From the NCBI GenBank assembly GCA_036897625.1, contig JAYMTA010001422.1, forward strand, positions 1 through 20,108: a stretch of 20,108 nucleotides of DNA, written 5' to 3'. The translations under genes were made by a program, and so were the position numbers. Positions 1 through 11,222 of this stretch are shown piece by piece. Each line of letters opens with the position of its first letter. Within the stretch, counting starts at the first letter, position 1. The stretch comes from Pelargonium cotyledonis. Its lineage: Eukaryota; Streptophyta; Magnoliopsida; Geraniales; Geraniaceae. The notes below the pieces were generated by a model. That model was not told the origin of the DNA, searched no databases, and saw only the letters and a program-made list of their open reading frames with translations.

Positions 1-262
1 TGCTAGGCACATGCCTCATTTATTAAAATATTCCGTTAACTTTAACGGAAATTTTGGACGGAAAGATGTTTGGCATAGTTCAGGGTAATCAATAGTTAGT
101 TTCAATAGTTCAGGATATCTAGGGTTAAAAGGTGTTAATTTGGGGATAGGTACGTGTAATTATCCCTTAAAACTAACGAGAAATCCGATTTTATGTATTA
201 CGTGACGTGTACGTGATTTAAGTTTTTGTAAATGACAAAAATGCCCTTATTAGTCTTTGAGA
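1..262. other. AT-rich intergenic DNA, no gene
   Basis: No coding potential is visible. The segment contains a short perfect hairpin with 9-bp arms around TTCCGTTAA/TTAACGGAA (about 31-51). It also has phrases of the kind often found in plant non-autonomous transposons (a 'gttcaggg' type repeat). It may be the end of an element cut off by the window edge, but no partner arm is visible. Confidence 0.4.
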
Positions 263-997
263 AATTACAAAAGAACCCCTATGTCTTGAAACCTCCAACA
301 CTAGGCACCCCTTGACTTTTTTATTTCATTTTTTATATAGTTGAATGGTTGAAGATTCTGACATATTCTTCAACGATTTTTGCCAAAAACTTCAATCATT
401 CTCAGAAAAATTCAAGTTTTCAAAAAAAAATGTGAAATCCAAAATTTTTAGATTTAATTTGGATTAATTCGTTGATTCATTTAATTAATTTATTAATGTA
501 AATATATCATAAATAGACTAAATTTAAGAATAATATCAAGTACATCACCAAAATTTCATATTCAATTTGTCAAAATTCATATTCACCAAAATTCAAATAT
601 GATCATATCAAGGCTATATCTTGAAGATAAGATGGGTTGATGTCTTTTTTCAGTTGTTGAAAAAGAGAAGTAGCTTATGATGAGTTCTTAAGAGAGATTA
701 AAGAGATGAAGTTGAAAGAGAAAAAAATGAAATATATGAGTTTTTGACTAAGGGAAAAACAAGTGAGTGCCCTAACTAGCGGCGCCACCGCCAGAGACGA
801 CGGAGCCTCTTCATGGATATGTTCCTAGGATTTTGGATATCGAAGATGAAGAAGATGGTGGTATTTATGTCTATTAATACACTAATTTTAGTTTTAAATG
901 ACGAAAAGGGTGAAAGAAAGATCATAGAGTCCTACAATTGAAATGGGTGCCTAGTGCAGAAGGTGTCAAGGACAGGGGTTCTTATGTATATAATTAC
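263..997. mobile_element. Non-autonomous TIR element (about 735 bp)
   Basis: The left arm (about 263-311) and right arm (about 943-997) are imperfect inverted copies over about 40-50 bp. Both contain AAGAACCCCT followed, after a variable stretch, by CACTAGGCACCC. The interior is AT-rich, apart from a small GC-rich patch (about 779-806) with GGCGCCACCGCC. No transposase reading frame is present, so if mobile it would depend on enzyme supplied in trans. I could not fix exact ends or a target duplication, so the superfamily is not assigned. Known biology: such elements are common near plant genes. The inverted repeat is seen directly; the transposon call is inference. Confidence 0.5.
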
Positions 998-1552
998 CCC
1001 CAAAATTTACCTTGTATTCTTATTAATTTTTATTTTTATCCTTGCAATTTTTTAAAGTTTGCCCCTACTAGAAGTTAAATTTTTTAGATGTCCAATTAAT
1101 TTAAAACATGTTTCTCATTACCCTATAATTTTGCTCCTATTAAGTAAATATTCTGAATTTGTCCATGTATCCAAAAAAGTGAAAGTTGAAAGCAATATGA
1201 CTCTCTTTAGAGATTTGCTCGCACAAGTTATTAATAGTAAGACTTAGATATGTTAATAATTGATCACAAATCATGGTGTACTATTGTTTTATTCTAATTT
1301 CTACTACGTATAAATGATTTTATGGAAAAACATAAGTTTTATCTTATCCAAGTTTAAGTTCAACCAAGGTTCACGCCAACACTAATAAAATTTATATAAA
1401 TAGTAATAAAATAACCAATAGGTAGTGGATGAGAAAAACCATACATACTAATAATAGTGCAGTTCAAACAAAAGATTACGTAGACCATACAAAAACCAGA
1501 TAAAGTAGTTAGTTAACGAAAACCATTACAAAAACAAATGTCAAATCTAAAA
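998..1552. other. AT-rich intergenic DNA, nothing recognised
   Basis: Only short chance reading frames occur here. No TIR pair, RNA gene or conserved motif was seen. Confidence 0.4.
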
Positions 1553-2700
1553 CTATGTAGGTTTATTAGATGAGGCTTTATTGATCACATACTCTAATTT
1601 ATAATGTTGTCTTTTGTTATAGTGAGCTAACTTCTTGAACTCTATGTCAATCTTTAAATAGACACTTTTGTCAAGCAACTTCAAGTCTTTTAATGTCACA
1701 ATTCTATTCTCACCAAAAAAAATAGAGTTTACTTTACGTGTCAAAAAACTACTTGTCTCTGTCTCTTCATCGTCATTTGTTCCGTAAACTTCTTCTATGA
1801 TTGGCTTCTTAATATTCATTGGACAACTAACAACCTATGCTGGATAATTAATAGTCACTCTCACATTGGAACAATTTAAATTTGGCAATGATTTCAACAA
1901 ATTCATGAGAGTATAGTATCATCCTTTAGTAAAGAAAATGCATCTAGCTCAATTGGAGGTGAGCTTTTGCGGCCTATTTATCATTCACAAAAATACATAA
2001 CCCATGAATTTCATTCTCATTCTACTAATCACATTTTTCGTCTCATTGAATTTAAACTTTCCACCCTCAAAATATATCATAAATTAAGCCAAAATTTTGG
2101 TTATAATCATTTCATAAGACAAAGCACACATCTTTGAAACTAATGAAAGTTTCACCCAATCTTAAGTATTAGACATGTATTTACAATCTTATATAAGATC
2201 CGAATATAAGAATTCAAATACCCAACTTTCTAATTGACAACAAACAATCGAAAACATATTTTATATTTTCAATCACCAACCTCATCACATTCTTTCAATT
2301 TGCAAAACTTAGCATACAAATGCTCTTCACCCTCAACGAGATCATTAAACCTCAATGCAAGTCTAATGACATTTTCATCCAAAACTATTTTCATTCACTT
2401 CACAAATGTCCAAATTCTAAGTCCATTTGGAGTATGTTCTTCTTTCCAATTATTGTAAAAATATTTAACAAAATCAACATAACCATCATCCTTCATGTAC
2501 AATACTTGTACAATCCTACATCTTGCAACCATTTCAAAAAAAAAAAAAGCATCGAACTTAACTCATCAAATGCAATGAATGTAACTTTCGTCACAAAGCG
2601 GTAAACAATATTTTTCATGAACTTCTCTTGATCATTGGTACAAAACAAATCATCGGTACTTGGCATAATTGTCCTCACCTTTTTTTTCTTTTGTTTTTTA
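1553..2700 (-). pseudogene. Decayed coding-like stretch, family not recognised
   Basis: On the - strand there is an 88-codon open frame (1819 to 1553) and a 61-codon frame (2678 to 2493). Between them are short open blocks in shifting frames broken by many stops. One block reads LKSLPNLNCSNVRVTI just upstream of the 88-codon frame, a texture reminiscent of leucine-rich-repeat plant proteins such as F-box/LRR relatives. No F-box was found and no block is long enough to assign. It could be the remains of a gene or transposon, or simply chance open frames in AT-rich DNA. A T-rich/A-rich tract near 2537-2550 interrupts the frame. Confidence 0.2.
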
Positions 2701-4619
2701 TATCAGCATTGTCAGTAGCAACTTCAGTAACTTCACAGTGATCTTTCATTGCATTTTTGCTTGTTGTCATAACCATATTGATTTTCCTTAGCTACCTACG
2801 GGTAATAAAATCTCAATAGTTAAATTAATAAACCTAAAGATTGTGGGTTAGTGACTTCGACGAAGATATGAGAAAAAGGATTCAGAGATGACTAAATGCA
2901 AAATGAAGTTTTGAAAATTGGAATATCCAATTTGAATCATAGATATTCCACCATGGTCTCGGCAAGTTCCTAATCATATGTTAGTGTGCCTCATGTATCT
3001 TCTTTTAATTGTCAAACTTTACCATGTACATCCCATAGTGGGTTAGTGACTCAAGGTCTTGGGTACATGAGATACAATTGACAGGCTCGAAGGGCCACTT
3101 ATTAAAAATGTTGGCTCTTTAGTTGGTTGATCTTTAACGAGCGTGGAAATGGTTCCCTGTGTTTCCCCTACAATATTCCAATCTCGAGTGGAGGTGTCTG
3201 GCCCAATGGAGGATTTTGGTTGCTCGGGGGAAACCTTTGTCTTTGTAAGGTCAACGATTGATCGTTCAAGTGCATGTTGCAAATTATGCGCAATGTTGTC
3301 TCACTTGTGAGGGTGATGCTTTGTTCAATTTTTAAGTTCCTTATAGGCCTTGAATTTGTTTTAGTGGGTTGCCCCTGTAGCTGGATCCTAGATGACAAAG
3401 GTACCGCCATCCCTCAAGGAGGTACTCCACTTCGGGTGTGGTCTTTATCTTCTTGCGGGTTTTGAGCATCCTTCATTATGGGTTGAATTAGTGAACTTTC
3501 TAACCTCAATAAGCATGTGTTAGGCTTGAGAGCTGTGGTGTAAAGATTTTGGTCATCCCTTTTGGTTTCTTATAGGTTGGTCTTATTTGCCGATAACTAT
3601 AGTGGAAAGGTCATGCGCCTTGACGCGCCCAGTCAACCACTGAGAGTTGTGGTTCATCATTATGGTGATTGCTTTCCCGGGCTGGAGTATGGTTATCCAC
3701 AAGCACAAGCTTTGCCTGTCCCTATTAGAGACCATCATTTTCAATTAACCAGAGATGTGGTTGTCATGTCTTAAAAGATTAACAAGATTGCGCAGGGGTG
3801 CTCAAAACTAGGGGATGAGGTCACAACGCTACTTGGGTGGGTGCAAGATTTTTATGATATGATTGTCGTTATTTGCAAGAAGTTGCAAGAAATTGTATCA
3901 CGACGCCTTCGAGAGCGCCACATGGAAAATAAGGGCATACCTACTCGCATTCCACCCTCGTTCATTGATCAATTCAGTGTCTAAACACCCTTGTGTGTCA
4001 CTCTTCGAGCATAAGTGGCTTTTTGTTGTCGAGCGCTTTGAATACGTCGACGTGTTAGAACTCTACAGGGTTATGTATGACCTACTATCATAATGTTCAT
4101 TGATTTGTGCATCTGTGGGCTTGAAATGTGATTGCCCACGCTCAACATGTGTTGCTTGCGTTCGTCCGATCACTTTTTTTTGCTTGTCCCCGATCATAAT
4201 AATCTTAGTTATTATGATATGGTGGGATGTAAAATTGGACATGATTTATTGATTGCCAAACTTACAGTAGTTCTCTACGAACAAAATAGAATAGTGCAGG
4301 TAAAGACGAAGAAATGAGGGAAACAGGTGTCAGGTAAAGAGAGGAAGAGGATAATAATAAGTATCCATCCAAAGGATCCAATCCTAGGACATGTAATGTA
4401 ATGAGTATCCTCAGTTGTCCACATGCTCATGTCTCTCTATGTCTTTGCATTTCATTTGCAGTATTATTAAATTTGCTAAAACAGATGTAGCAGCTGACCA
4501 CACCACCATTGCCTTCCTTTCCTTGTATTTTTATTCTCTCACATTTCTTTGCTTTTTATTAAACTAAAATAAAAAAGTGAGGGATGTGATCGATGGCATG
4601 GGAATGTAAGTTTTTTATT
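2701..4619. other. Intergenic DNA, higher GC from about 3000, unassigned
   Basis: From about 3000 to 4320 the base composition is less AT-rich than the flanks, and several 60-80 codon open frames occur on both strands. None encodes a protein I recognise, and none shows a domain motif. The texture is compatible with an old, mutated retroelement, but no LTR, protease, reverse transcriptase or integrase motif was found. An ACGTG core occurs at 4050-4054, about 1.3 kb upstream of the bZIP start codon. From 4320 to 4619 the sequence is plain AT-rich flank. Confidence 0.3.
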
Positions 4620-5383
4620 TCTATTTTTTAGTCGAACTTGAAAGTGTCCCCACTCGATTCCACTTCAACCCACTGCCATAAAAATGACATTTTTTTAGAT
4701 TCAGATCGGATCCTGCGGCGAGTAAGTCGTCCGTCCCACCTTTATTATTCATTTTCTTCTTTTGTTTTGATTTTAAACTCTGCAAAATCCATCTTCCTCT
4801 TTCTCTTTCTATCTGTGCAATAGACAAAAACAGTCTCTTACTATGCCCTTTTCAGAGTTGTCATCATTCTGGAGATCTTTGGTGGGTTTGCTGTTTCAAA
4901 ACTGCTTCTTCTTCTTATTATTATTATTATCAGTTTTAGCTCTATGTTGTTTGTTTGTAGAGTGGATTTCTGGGTTTTTGTTCTTTACTGGAGAATGGAT
5001 GATGGGTTGGTTTCAGAAATTTTCTTTTCCTTTTCAATCTATAGCCTTTTCTGACTTAGGTGGTTTCAGTCCCAATTAGAAACAAAGTTCCATTTTTTTT
5101 TTCCTGCAAAATTTCTTTCTTTTTTGGTGTGAATTTTCAGCAAAGTTGATGTGGGTTTTTGTTTTTGGTTTGATTTCCCCAATTGTTTTCTGTATTGTGG
5201 TTGCTTAATGGTCTTGTTATTGATGCAATTTGTGTGCTTTTCAGGTTTTGCCTTTTGGTTTGATTGACATTGAGATTAGGAGTTGGATTATTATATATTT
5301 TGTTCTGGGAAGAGGGTATTGAGATTGGTATGTTTGCATCTTTGAAATGGTAGATAACTAGATATAGGTTTATAGATTGGTGG
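4620..5383 (+). promoter_or_regulatory. Promoter/5' leader region of the AREB3-like gene
   Basis: The sequence is pyrimidine-rich (for example the CTTCCTCTTTCTCTTTCTATC run near 4790-4811, and a TTA repeat at about 4916-4930), as is usual for plant 5' leaders. A polypyrimidine tract ending in TTTTCAG at about 5239-5245 could be the acceptor of a 5'-UTR intron. Upstream ATGs occur, including one at 4843 that opens a 78-codon hydrophobic frame. These would act as upstream ORFs if they remain in the mature mRNA. The transcription start is not determined; no clear TATA box was fixed. Confidence 0.35.
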
Positions 5384-8300
5384 ATGGGGACACAGACCAT
5401 GGGATCTGAAGCTGGTGCATTCCAAGAGCTGGGGACGCAGTCCTTGGCTCGACAGGGATCATTGTACAGTCTGACCCTTGATGAGTTCCAAAACCAGCTT
5501 GGTAATTTGGGGAAGCCACTGGGAAGCATGAATCTTGACGAGCTTCTCAAGGGTGTGTGGACAGCTGAAGCTAGTTGTCATGGTGCAGGAGTGGGCATTG
5601 AACAGCCCTGCCATATTGCTTTGCCTCTGCAACGGCAGGCTAGCCTTACATTGCCATTGCCAGGTGATCTTAGCAAGAAGACAGTTGATGAGGTGTGGAA
5701 AGATATACAGCAAAACAACAACACTGATCAACATAGGAAAACTCAGGAGAGACAGCCCACTTTCGGCCAGATGACCCTAGAGGCCTTCTTAATGAAAGCA
5801 GGAGTTGTATCTGAATCGCCTCCGACCCACAAAAGCACTGAACATGTCACAGGAGGAGGAGGAGGAGGAGCCGACGAGCAAAATATCCCACAACATGCTC
5901 AGTGGATTCCTTACCAGCTCCCTTCAGTGCAGCAACAGCAGAATATGATGACCGTGTTTATGCAAGGCCAGCCTCTTCCTGTTGGTGTAAGCCCAATTTT
6001 GGAGACAGCATTCTCAGAAACTCATTTAAACATGTCTCCGTCCTCTTTGGTGGGAACACTATCTGATATGCAGACTCCTCCTGGGCGGAAAAGGGTTGCC
6101 CCTGGAGATGTGGTTGAGAAGACTGTTGAAAGAAGACAGAAGAGGATGATAAAGAATAGGGAATCTGCAGCCCGGTCACGAGCAAGGAAACAGGTAATTG
6201 GATTCAAGATACAGCCTTGTTTCCTTTTCCATATCCACTATTTCCTTATTAGATTTTTAGAAGCAGCATGTATTGATGGTGTAGGCTTATACAAATGAGC
6301 TGGAGAACAAAGTTGCGCGACTAGAAGAGGAGAATGAAAGACTCAAAAGACAACAGGTATTTTTTTGTATATTCCATTGTGATTGGAAATGTAGATATTT
6401 CTTTGTGTTGTTATTCGATATTATTGAAAATCTGATTGTGGGCCTTATTTTATACAAATTAGTAATTACAATAGTAGACGTTGGAAAATTCCTTGAGTGA
6501 TAAAATGTTTGGATGAATCAATTTATTTTCCTTATGGAACTAACAGTTCAGTTAAAGGAGGGATTGAAAATACCTTATCTTAACTCTGAAACTTTTGCAA
6601 CTTGCTTAAAGAAGGAGAAATGTATATGCATTTTTGTAGTGCAACTGAAAGCTATCTGTTTTGTATATTGTAGAATTTGCTCTGATGCGAAACTCGAATT
6701 TGGTTTAAGAAAAGCTTCCATTTGCATTACAAAATCTCCCATGACTTTGCATTTAATAGTTAACTTTATTGCTGCAAAGAACATTGTTTGCACGAAATTG
6801 TCTCCTAGGATAGAATGAAGCCCATTTGTTACCGCGAGTTCTTGATTGCGCTTTGCGCAAACAAGATTGACAGGAGATAGAAAATAGTTTACCTACAATA
6901 GAAACGGATTTTCTGTGTAATTTCTTTAAGATTAGAATAGAGAAAGAAGAGAATTAATTCAGAAGTGATTTAGATATGTGGCAATTGCTACTGAGGGACT
7001 TTTTTTCAAACGGTAACATCTTTTCACAGTTCAACTAGAGGTGTGTTCATTTTATCATTTGGCCATACGATCCTGTATTTACCATTGGGTATAGACTTGC
7101 AGACCTAAACTTTCATCTTAAATAGATACATCAATGGCTATGATTTGATTCAATTTGATCTGATCGATCTTCTCCTCTGATCCAATGTCATCAATGTATT
7201 CCCATTTGGTTCAGTACCATCAAGGTGTGTGTGTTCAGTTAGTACTCTGCCATGAACATGCATTCACATATGAGAGCACACTAGTGTGGTGCATTAGAAT
7301 TCAGACATACACCATAATGGGTCTTTTGTCTTACAGACACAGGTTGTCAAACTGAAAGGCTCCTCATAAACCCACTTTTACTTTTGCATTCTCTTATTAG
7401 CAGTATAGGATTCACACAATATCTACAACTTTAGTATTCAATTACCAATATTCTTAGTGTACTATTGAAATTTTTCTGACATGTAATGTAAGATACTTGC
7501 ATCCGTAACTGACCTCAGATCGTTATGATAGGATACTTTGTATGTCATTCATCACAGATGTAAGCTGTACTTGCTTTAAATAATATAAATTCTCTATTTT
7601 GCAGTTGAAAGAAAATGTAAATTATATGTACTCTTATAGTCTTGTGTAATTTGAAAAGTACATGACTTTTTCAAAACAGTATGTGAATGCATTCTCCTAA
7701 ACCAAAATTTTCTACTGATAGTTCATGAATCCTCATGTTTTTGCTTCTTTTACAGTAGATTATCTATGGGTTCTGAAATGTATCTATAGTTGACCACACT
7801 AGCGCCGCTAGAGTATTGGTTGGACACTAGGAATGGGTTATCAGACCTCCGTTGGAGGTTTTGCCAGAAATTAAAAGACTTGGGTTGTTGAGGCCTCGGC
7901 ACCACCCCCATGCAGGTAATGGTGCCAGGAAGCAAAAAAGATTCAGAGGCCTGAAAAAGTAGGCTTTGATACCATGTGAAATAGTTGAGAGAGGACTCTT
8001 TATAGTATAAATAGAATCAATGTAGATCAATGAAAGATCATGAGAATCAACTCAATCTAATAAAACTAGTTGGGGTCCTTGCCAAAAAAAAAAAAAAAAA
8101 AAAACCCTTCCTCCATAAAGGTCTTTTTAAATAAAAAATAAAAAATCCCTAGAAATATGTCAATCAATCTTTTATCTCCTTTTTTCCTGCCTCTAACTGC
8201 CACTATTTCCTAATTTCCAGCCACTCTATCAGTTATATTTGCTCAAATATATGCAATTTCTTTGTAAAAGAAAATCTATACTAGAGGGCTGTTGCTTGCT

Positions 8301-9423
8301 ATCTCCATGTTCTTACTAGATGAATAAGTTGCTTCTATCAGCATCTTGCCTTATGTATAGTGAGTTTAAATTGTTGGGAAATGGAAAGTAAACTTACTTT
8401 AGATGCTATTTTAATTAGCATTTCACAACTCATATTTGGTCAAAGAAAATGTGATGACTAATATCTGCATTATTTTTCTTCTTGTGTGCACACCAAGTTT
8501 CCGAAATTAGTTATTAATTGCTTAGGGTTTTCCCGCTGTTAGGAACATTTTCATTGTTACACATTTTACAAACATATATTATAGCTACCAAGTTTATAAT
8601 ATATCTGTCAACATAGTAAAACACACGTCGTGATCTTTCATAAGTTAGGTCTAGTATATAAGACTGCATCATGCTCTTCATCATTTTTTGTTAACGCCTA
8701 ATCTTTTAGGACTGAACCCGTGGCATAAAATGATGTTATTGAAGTTTTGAATTCTCTTCTCTTATCTTAACACATCAATATATGGACCAGGAAAAGCTTC
8801 AAATCAGAGTTGAGTTTTAACCTAATCATTATGGAAGTTACTTGTCTCTTTTTTATTTTTTATTTACATCATAGAAGTTACTCACGAAACAACTTAGAAA
8901 AGCTAGAAACAATAGGACTTTTCCATGTAAAATCTTTTAGTAGTATTATCTGGTAGATTTTCACAAGTAGAAAATCTCTATTTAGAGATAGAAATCAGCT
9001 ATGGAATTCCCTAACTACAATCTTTTTTTTCTTTTTTCTTTTTGTGGATATATCTATTTTCTCCCCCATTTTACCGGTCAGTCGTGCAAAATCATGTTGG
9101 GCTGGTTAGAATCTATTATGAATATTATGGTTTGACATGGAGGAGGAACTCTAAATTGTATACCTCATGGATAACTTGTACATCCCGTTTGACTGATAAA
9201 TTTATATTTTGATGAAGGATCTCGTCTTCCTTTCCACCATGCTCACCTCAATGGGTCCACCATTGAGTCATTGACAAAAGATTTATTTTCTTGTAATTTG
9301 AGATGTTGAACTAACACTTGGTTTAAAAAACTTCCTTTGCAGGAAATAGAGAAGGTATTGCCATGTGCACCACCTCCTGAGCCAAAAGCGCAGCTCCGTA
9401 GAACTAGCTCAGCCTCGTTCTGA
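5384..9423 (+). CDS. AREB3: Group-A bZIP transcription factor, AREB3/DPBF3-like (ABI5-like protein 2)
   Basis: Three coding exons: 5384-6193, 6285-6356 and 9343-9423, with phase-0 GT..AG joins, giving 320 aa. The start MGTQTMGS matches the usual N terminus of this family better than the in-frame ATG at 5399. Motifs seen: C1 block around residues 20-40 with RQGS (S26); C2 around 80-108 with RQAS (S87) and SKKTVDEVWKDI; C3 around 123-142 with RQPT (T126) and MTLEAFLMKAG; bZIP basic region about 250-270 with N258-x7-R266; zipper leucines 276, 283 and 290; C-terminal LRRTSSASF. Known of the family: nuclear factors that bind ABRE sites and are phosphorylated by SnRK2 kinases at RxxS/T sites in abscisic-acid, seed and drought responses. 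A GGA repeat (about 5851-5871) encodes a glycine run. Intron 2 (6357-9342) is long and carries retroelement debris. The protein looks intact; AREB3 rather than another ABF relative is a judgement from remembered family sequences. Confidence 0.88.
5851..5871 (+). repeat. GGA microsatellite in coding exon 1
   Basis: A run of GGA triplets encodes a Gly tract (six Gly after Thr-Gly) between the C3 motif and the Gln-rich segment of the bZIP protein. A length change by triplets would keep the frame. Confidence 0.8.
6194..6284 (+). other. Short intron 1 of the AREB3-like gene, open throughout
   Basis: This 91-bp GT..AG intron separates the DNA-contacting basic region (exon 1) from the leucine zipper (exon 2). 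It contains no stop codon in the exon-1 frame. If retained, translation would run through it and stop at 6296-6298, just inside exon 2 in the wrong frame. That gives a 304-residue product with the basic region and no zipper. Confidence 0.8.
6357..9342 (+). other. Long intron 2 of the AREB3-like gene (2,986 bp)
   Basis: GT..AG intron between the zipper exon and the short last exon. It is mostly AT-rich with no convincing second gene; the open frames inside it are short. It holds the retroelement fragment described separately (about 7797-8104). Donor CAG|GTATTT and acceptor CTTTGCAG|GAAATA are clear. Confidence 0.8.
7797..8104 (-). mobile_element. LTR-retrotransposon fragment with antisense PBS, ending in A21
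   Basis: Positions 7963-7974 are the reverse complement of TGGTATCAAAGC, one base off the usual plant primer-binding site for initiator Met tRNA (TGGTATCAGAGC). Directly to the right the sequence starts TGTGAAATAG, so on the - strand it reads as an LTR ending in CA followed by the PBS, as in Ty1/copia elements. The LTR is incomplete. On its far side, at 8084-8104, is a run of 21 A, with AATAAA at 8059-8064 on the + strand. Left of the PBS (about 7797-7962) is likely element leader or gag start, too short to assign. It lies antisense inside intron 2 of the bZIP gene. The PBS is the strongest evidence; element family and borders are uncertain. Confidence 0.5.
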
Positions 9424-10611
9424 CTTATACAGACGCAACCCTTCTCATGTCAGGAGCCGCCTGCCTACGCTGTTGCGTATGCTGATGCCAAGTCTTCTTC
9501 TTGTATGTACATTTTACAGTTTCAGTTTGGAATTTATGCAGCATTGCACCATCATTTAAATATCAAATGGAATCACTCTCATTTGTCAACTATTCCTCTT
9601 CTGTATCTTCTAATGTTTTGTTAGTTTTATCACCACATTCAGGCATTATTCCTTTTGTTTTGCATCCATCACGAACAGTTTAATAAAGAAGGGACAATGC
9701 ATAGAATCATAGTTTGCAGGGCAGGACTGCTTTTTCTTTGGCTCATCTTTCCTAGAAAATAGCTAAAAGTTTATCAGATTAGTATGTTGGATCAACTAAA
9801 ACTGATGTCATGTTGAAGATACTACCATTCAATTGGTGCTTCTCTATCTGCTCCTTGGATCATCCAAGGAAGGAAGGAACATTATATTAATCATCTTTCC
9901 ACCTTTAAAATTGAATATCAGTTACTAAGCATTGTAATTTGCAACTCCATTACAGAAACGTTTCGAATGATATATCTTTTAACGGTAATGTGGAGGGCTA
10001 TGCCAACCTCCCCTCGCCCTCATTAGGTTTGCCATTTGATTCAATATTTAACTCGAAGGTTGATTTAATGACTCCAAGCTACCGCAGTTCAATTGACGAT
10101 CTCATTCTTTGCGCGCACACCAATAAAAACATTTAAACTATTGTGAATCAGTTTCGCCGCCGCCACTATGCAATTTTAACAACACTTTAATTCGCTATTA
10201 AAACAGGAGTTCGCTATCTTAATTAGATATCACAATTTGTTGTATGCAAACTCAAAAAACTGTCATTGCTAAAAAAATCAAGAACATTTGTAACCGTACA
10301 GAAACTCAAAATGGCAGAGACGAATATGATTATATATATATATATAAGAAAAGCTCAAATAACATGAGTTAATTTATTTGGAAAATTAAAGAGACTATTA
10401 ACAGTTGATATGAAAAATGAAGATAAATGATTCGTTCGTGTGTTTTCATGTGTCTCACATGTCAGTTTCTTATTGGTTGCTTTAGTGTTAGACCTTGGCT
10501 TGCTACGCTTGTTAGCCGGCGGTTTGATATTAATAGCTTGTGTCATTTAAATGGTTATATGTTAAATACAGATATATAGGTGGTTTTAAATGGCAAAATA
10601 AAAAAATAAAA
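9424..10611 (+). other. 3' flank of the AREB3-like gene, likely 3' UTR then intergenic
   Basis: The 3' UTR probably begins at 9424. A possible polyadenylation signal AATAAA lies at 9682-9687, about 260 bp after the stop, and another at 10122-10127. Poly(A) sites in plants are loosely defined, so the end is not fixed. A short TA dinucleotide run lies near 10330-10345. No further gene was recognised; a 65-codon frame at 9939-10136 has no known motif. Confidence 0.4.
10603..10611. repeat. Left 9-bp target-site duplication (AAAATAAAA)
   Basis: Identical to 11442-11450 on the other side of the TIR element. Nine base pairs is the size made by Mutator-family transposases. The sequence is low-complexity, so a chance match is possible. 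Confidence 0.6.
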
Positions 10612-10648
10612 GGGTTAAAGTTACCACTGATCCTCCAACTAAAAACGC

Positions 10649-10786
10649 ATATCATAATTGATCATCTTACTAATGTTTAAATCACGAATGATACTTCAAC
10701 TATACACTCATGTCACAATTAATACTCAACTATATTTTTTAAATTGTGAATGGTACTCAAACTACACATTCATGTCACCATTGCCC
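10649..10786. repeat. Left-arm tandem repeats of ~62 bp
   Basis: Two full units (10649-10709 and 10710-10771) and a partial third (10772-10786), diverged from each other but clearly alignable. They are inverted relative to the right-arm units. Confidence 0.7.
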
Positions 10787-10964
10787 AAAAACACAATTTG
10801 TTCCATTCATGTTTGAACAAATAAAAAAACATGTGTTTTGTACATGATTTCATCTTTTTTGTGTGCTTCAAATTAAGAAGAATTTGATAAAAAAAATAAT
10901 CGTAAACTCCAAATTATTTGTTATGCTACCCAAAAAATATACGTTTTATGGCAAATAAAAACAT

Positions 10965-10990
10965 GACACGTGGCACCCGAGCGCCACGTC
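10965..10990. promoter_or_regulatory. Inverted pair of ABRE/G-box motifs inside the Mutator-like element
   Basis: TGACACGTGGC is followed after 8 bases by GCCACGTCA. The left copy contains a perfect ABRE (CACGTGGC) and the G-box CACGTG (10967-10972); the right copy is a one-base variant on the other strand. Group-A bZIP factors are known to bind ABREs, and paired ABREs work better than single ones. Whether this pair acts on any gene is unknown. Confidence 0.5.
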
Positions 10991-11222
10991 ATCATCACAT
11001 GAGGAGACGGGTCCACAAACTCACTCCCGACCCATGGCCACATCGACTCATGCTCGGATTATAGCTCCGTGGACTTGTCCGAAAAACCATAACATTGCGA
11101 GCTAAGTCCCGATCTCAATCGAGGAATGAGAAACGTGCCCGGATAAGAAACGAATCAAGACCCAGCAAGGCAACTATTGTTTTCTCACAAAATGAATGTT
11201 TGTATTTTGGAGCTCCGATGAA

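Noticed and set aside
3000-4320. Possible retrotransposon or gene in the GC-richer intergenic part
   Set aside because: No catalytic motif, LTR or continuous frame could be recognised, so nothing more than an unassigned stretch is reported.
4843-5079. 78-codon hydrophobic frame upstream of the bZIP gene
   Set aside because: Its Leu/Phe-rich product follows from the pyrimidine-rich leader. It has no family motif and may be partly intronic; at most it is an upstream ORF.
6193-6298. Reading the bZIP coding region as a single 304-aa exon
   Set aside because: A clean GT..AG intron restores the conserved zipper and C-terminal RRTSS motif, so the spliced model is primary; the read-through is kept only as a possible variant.
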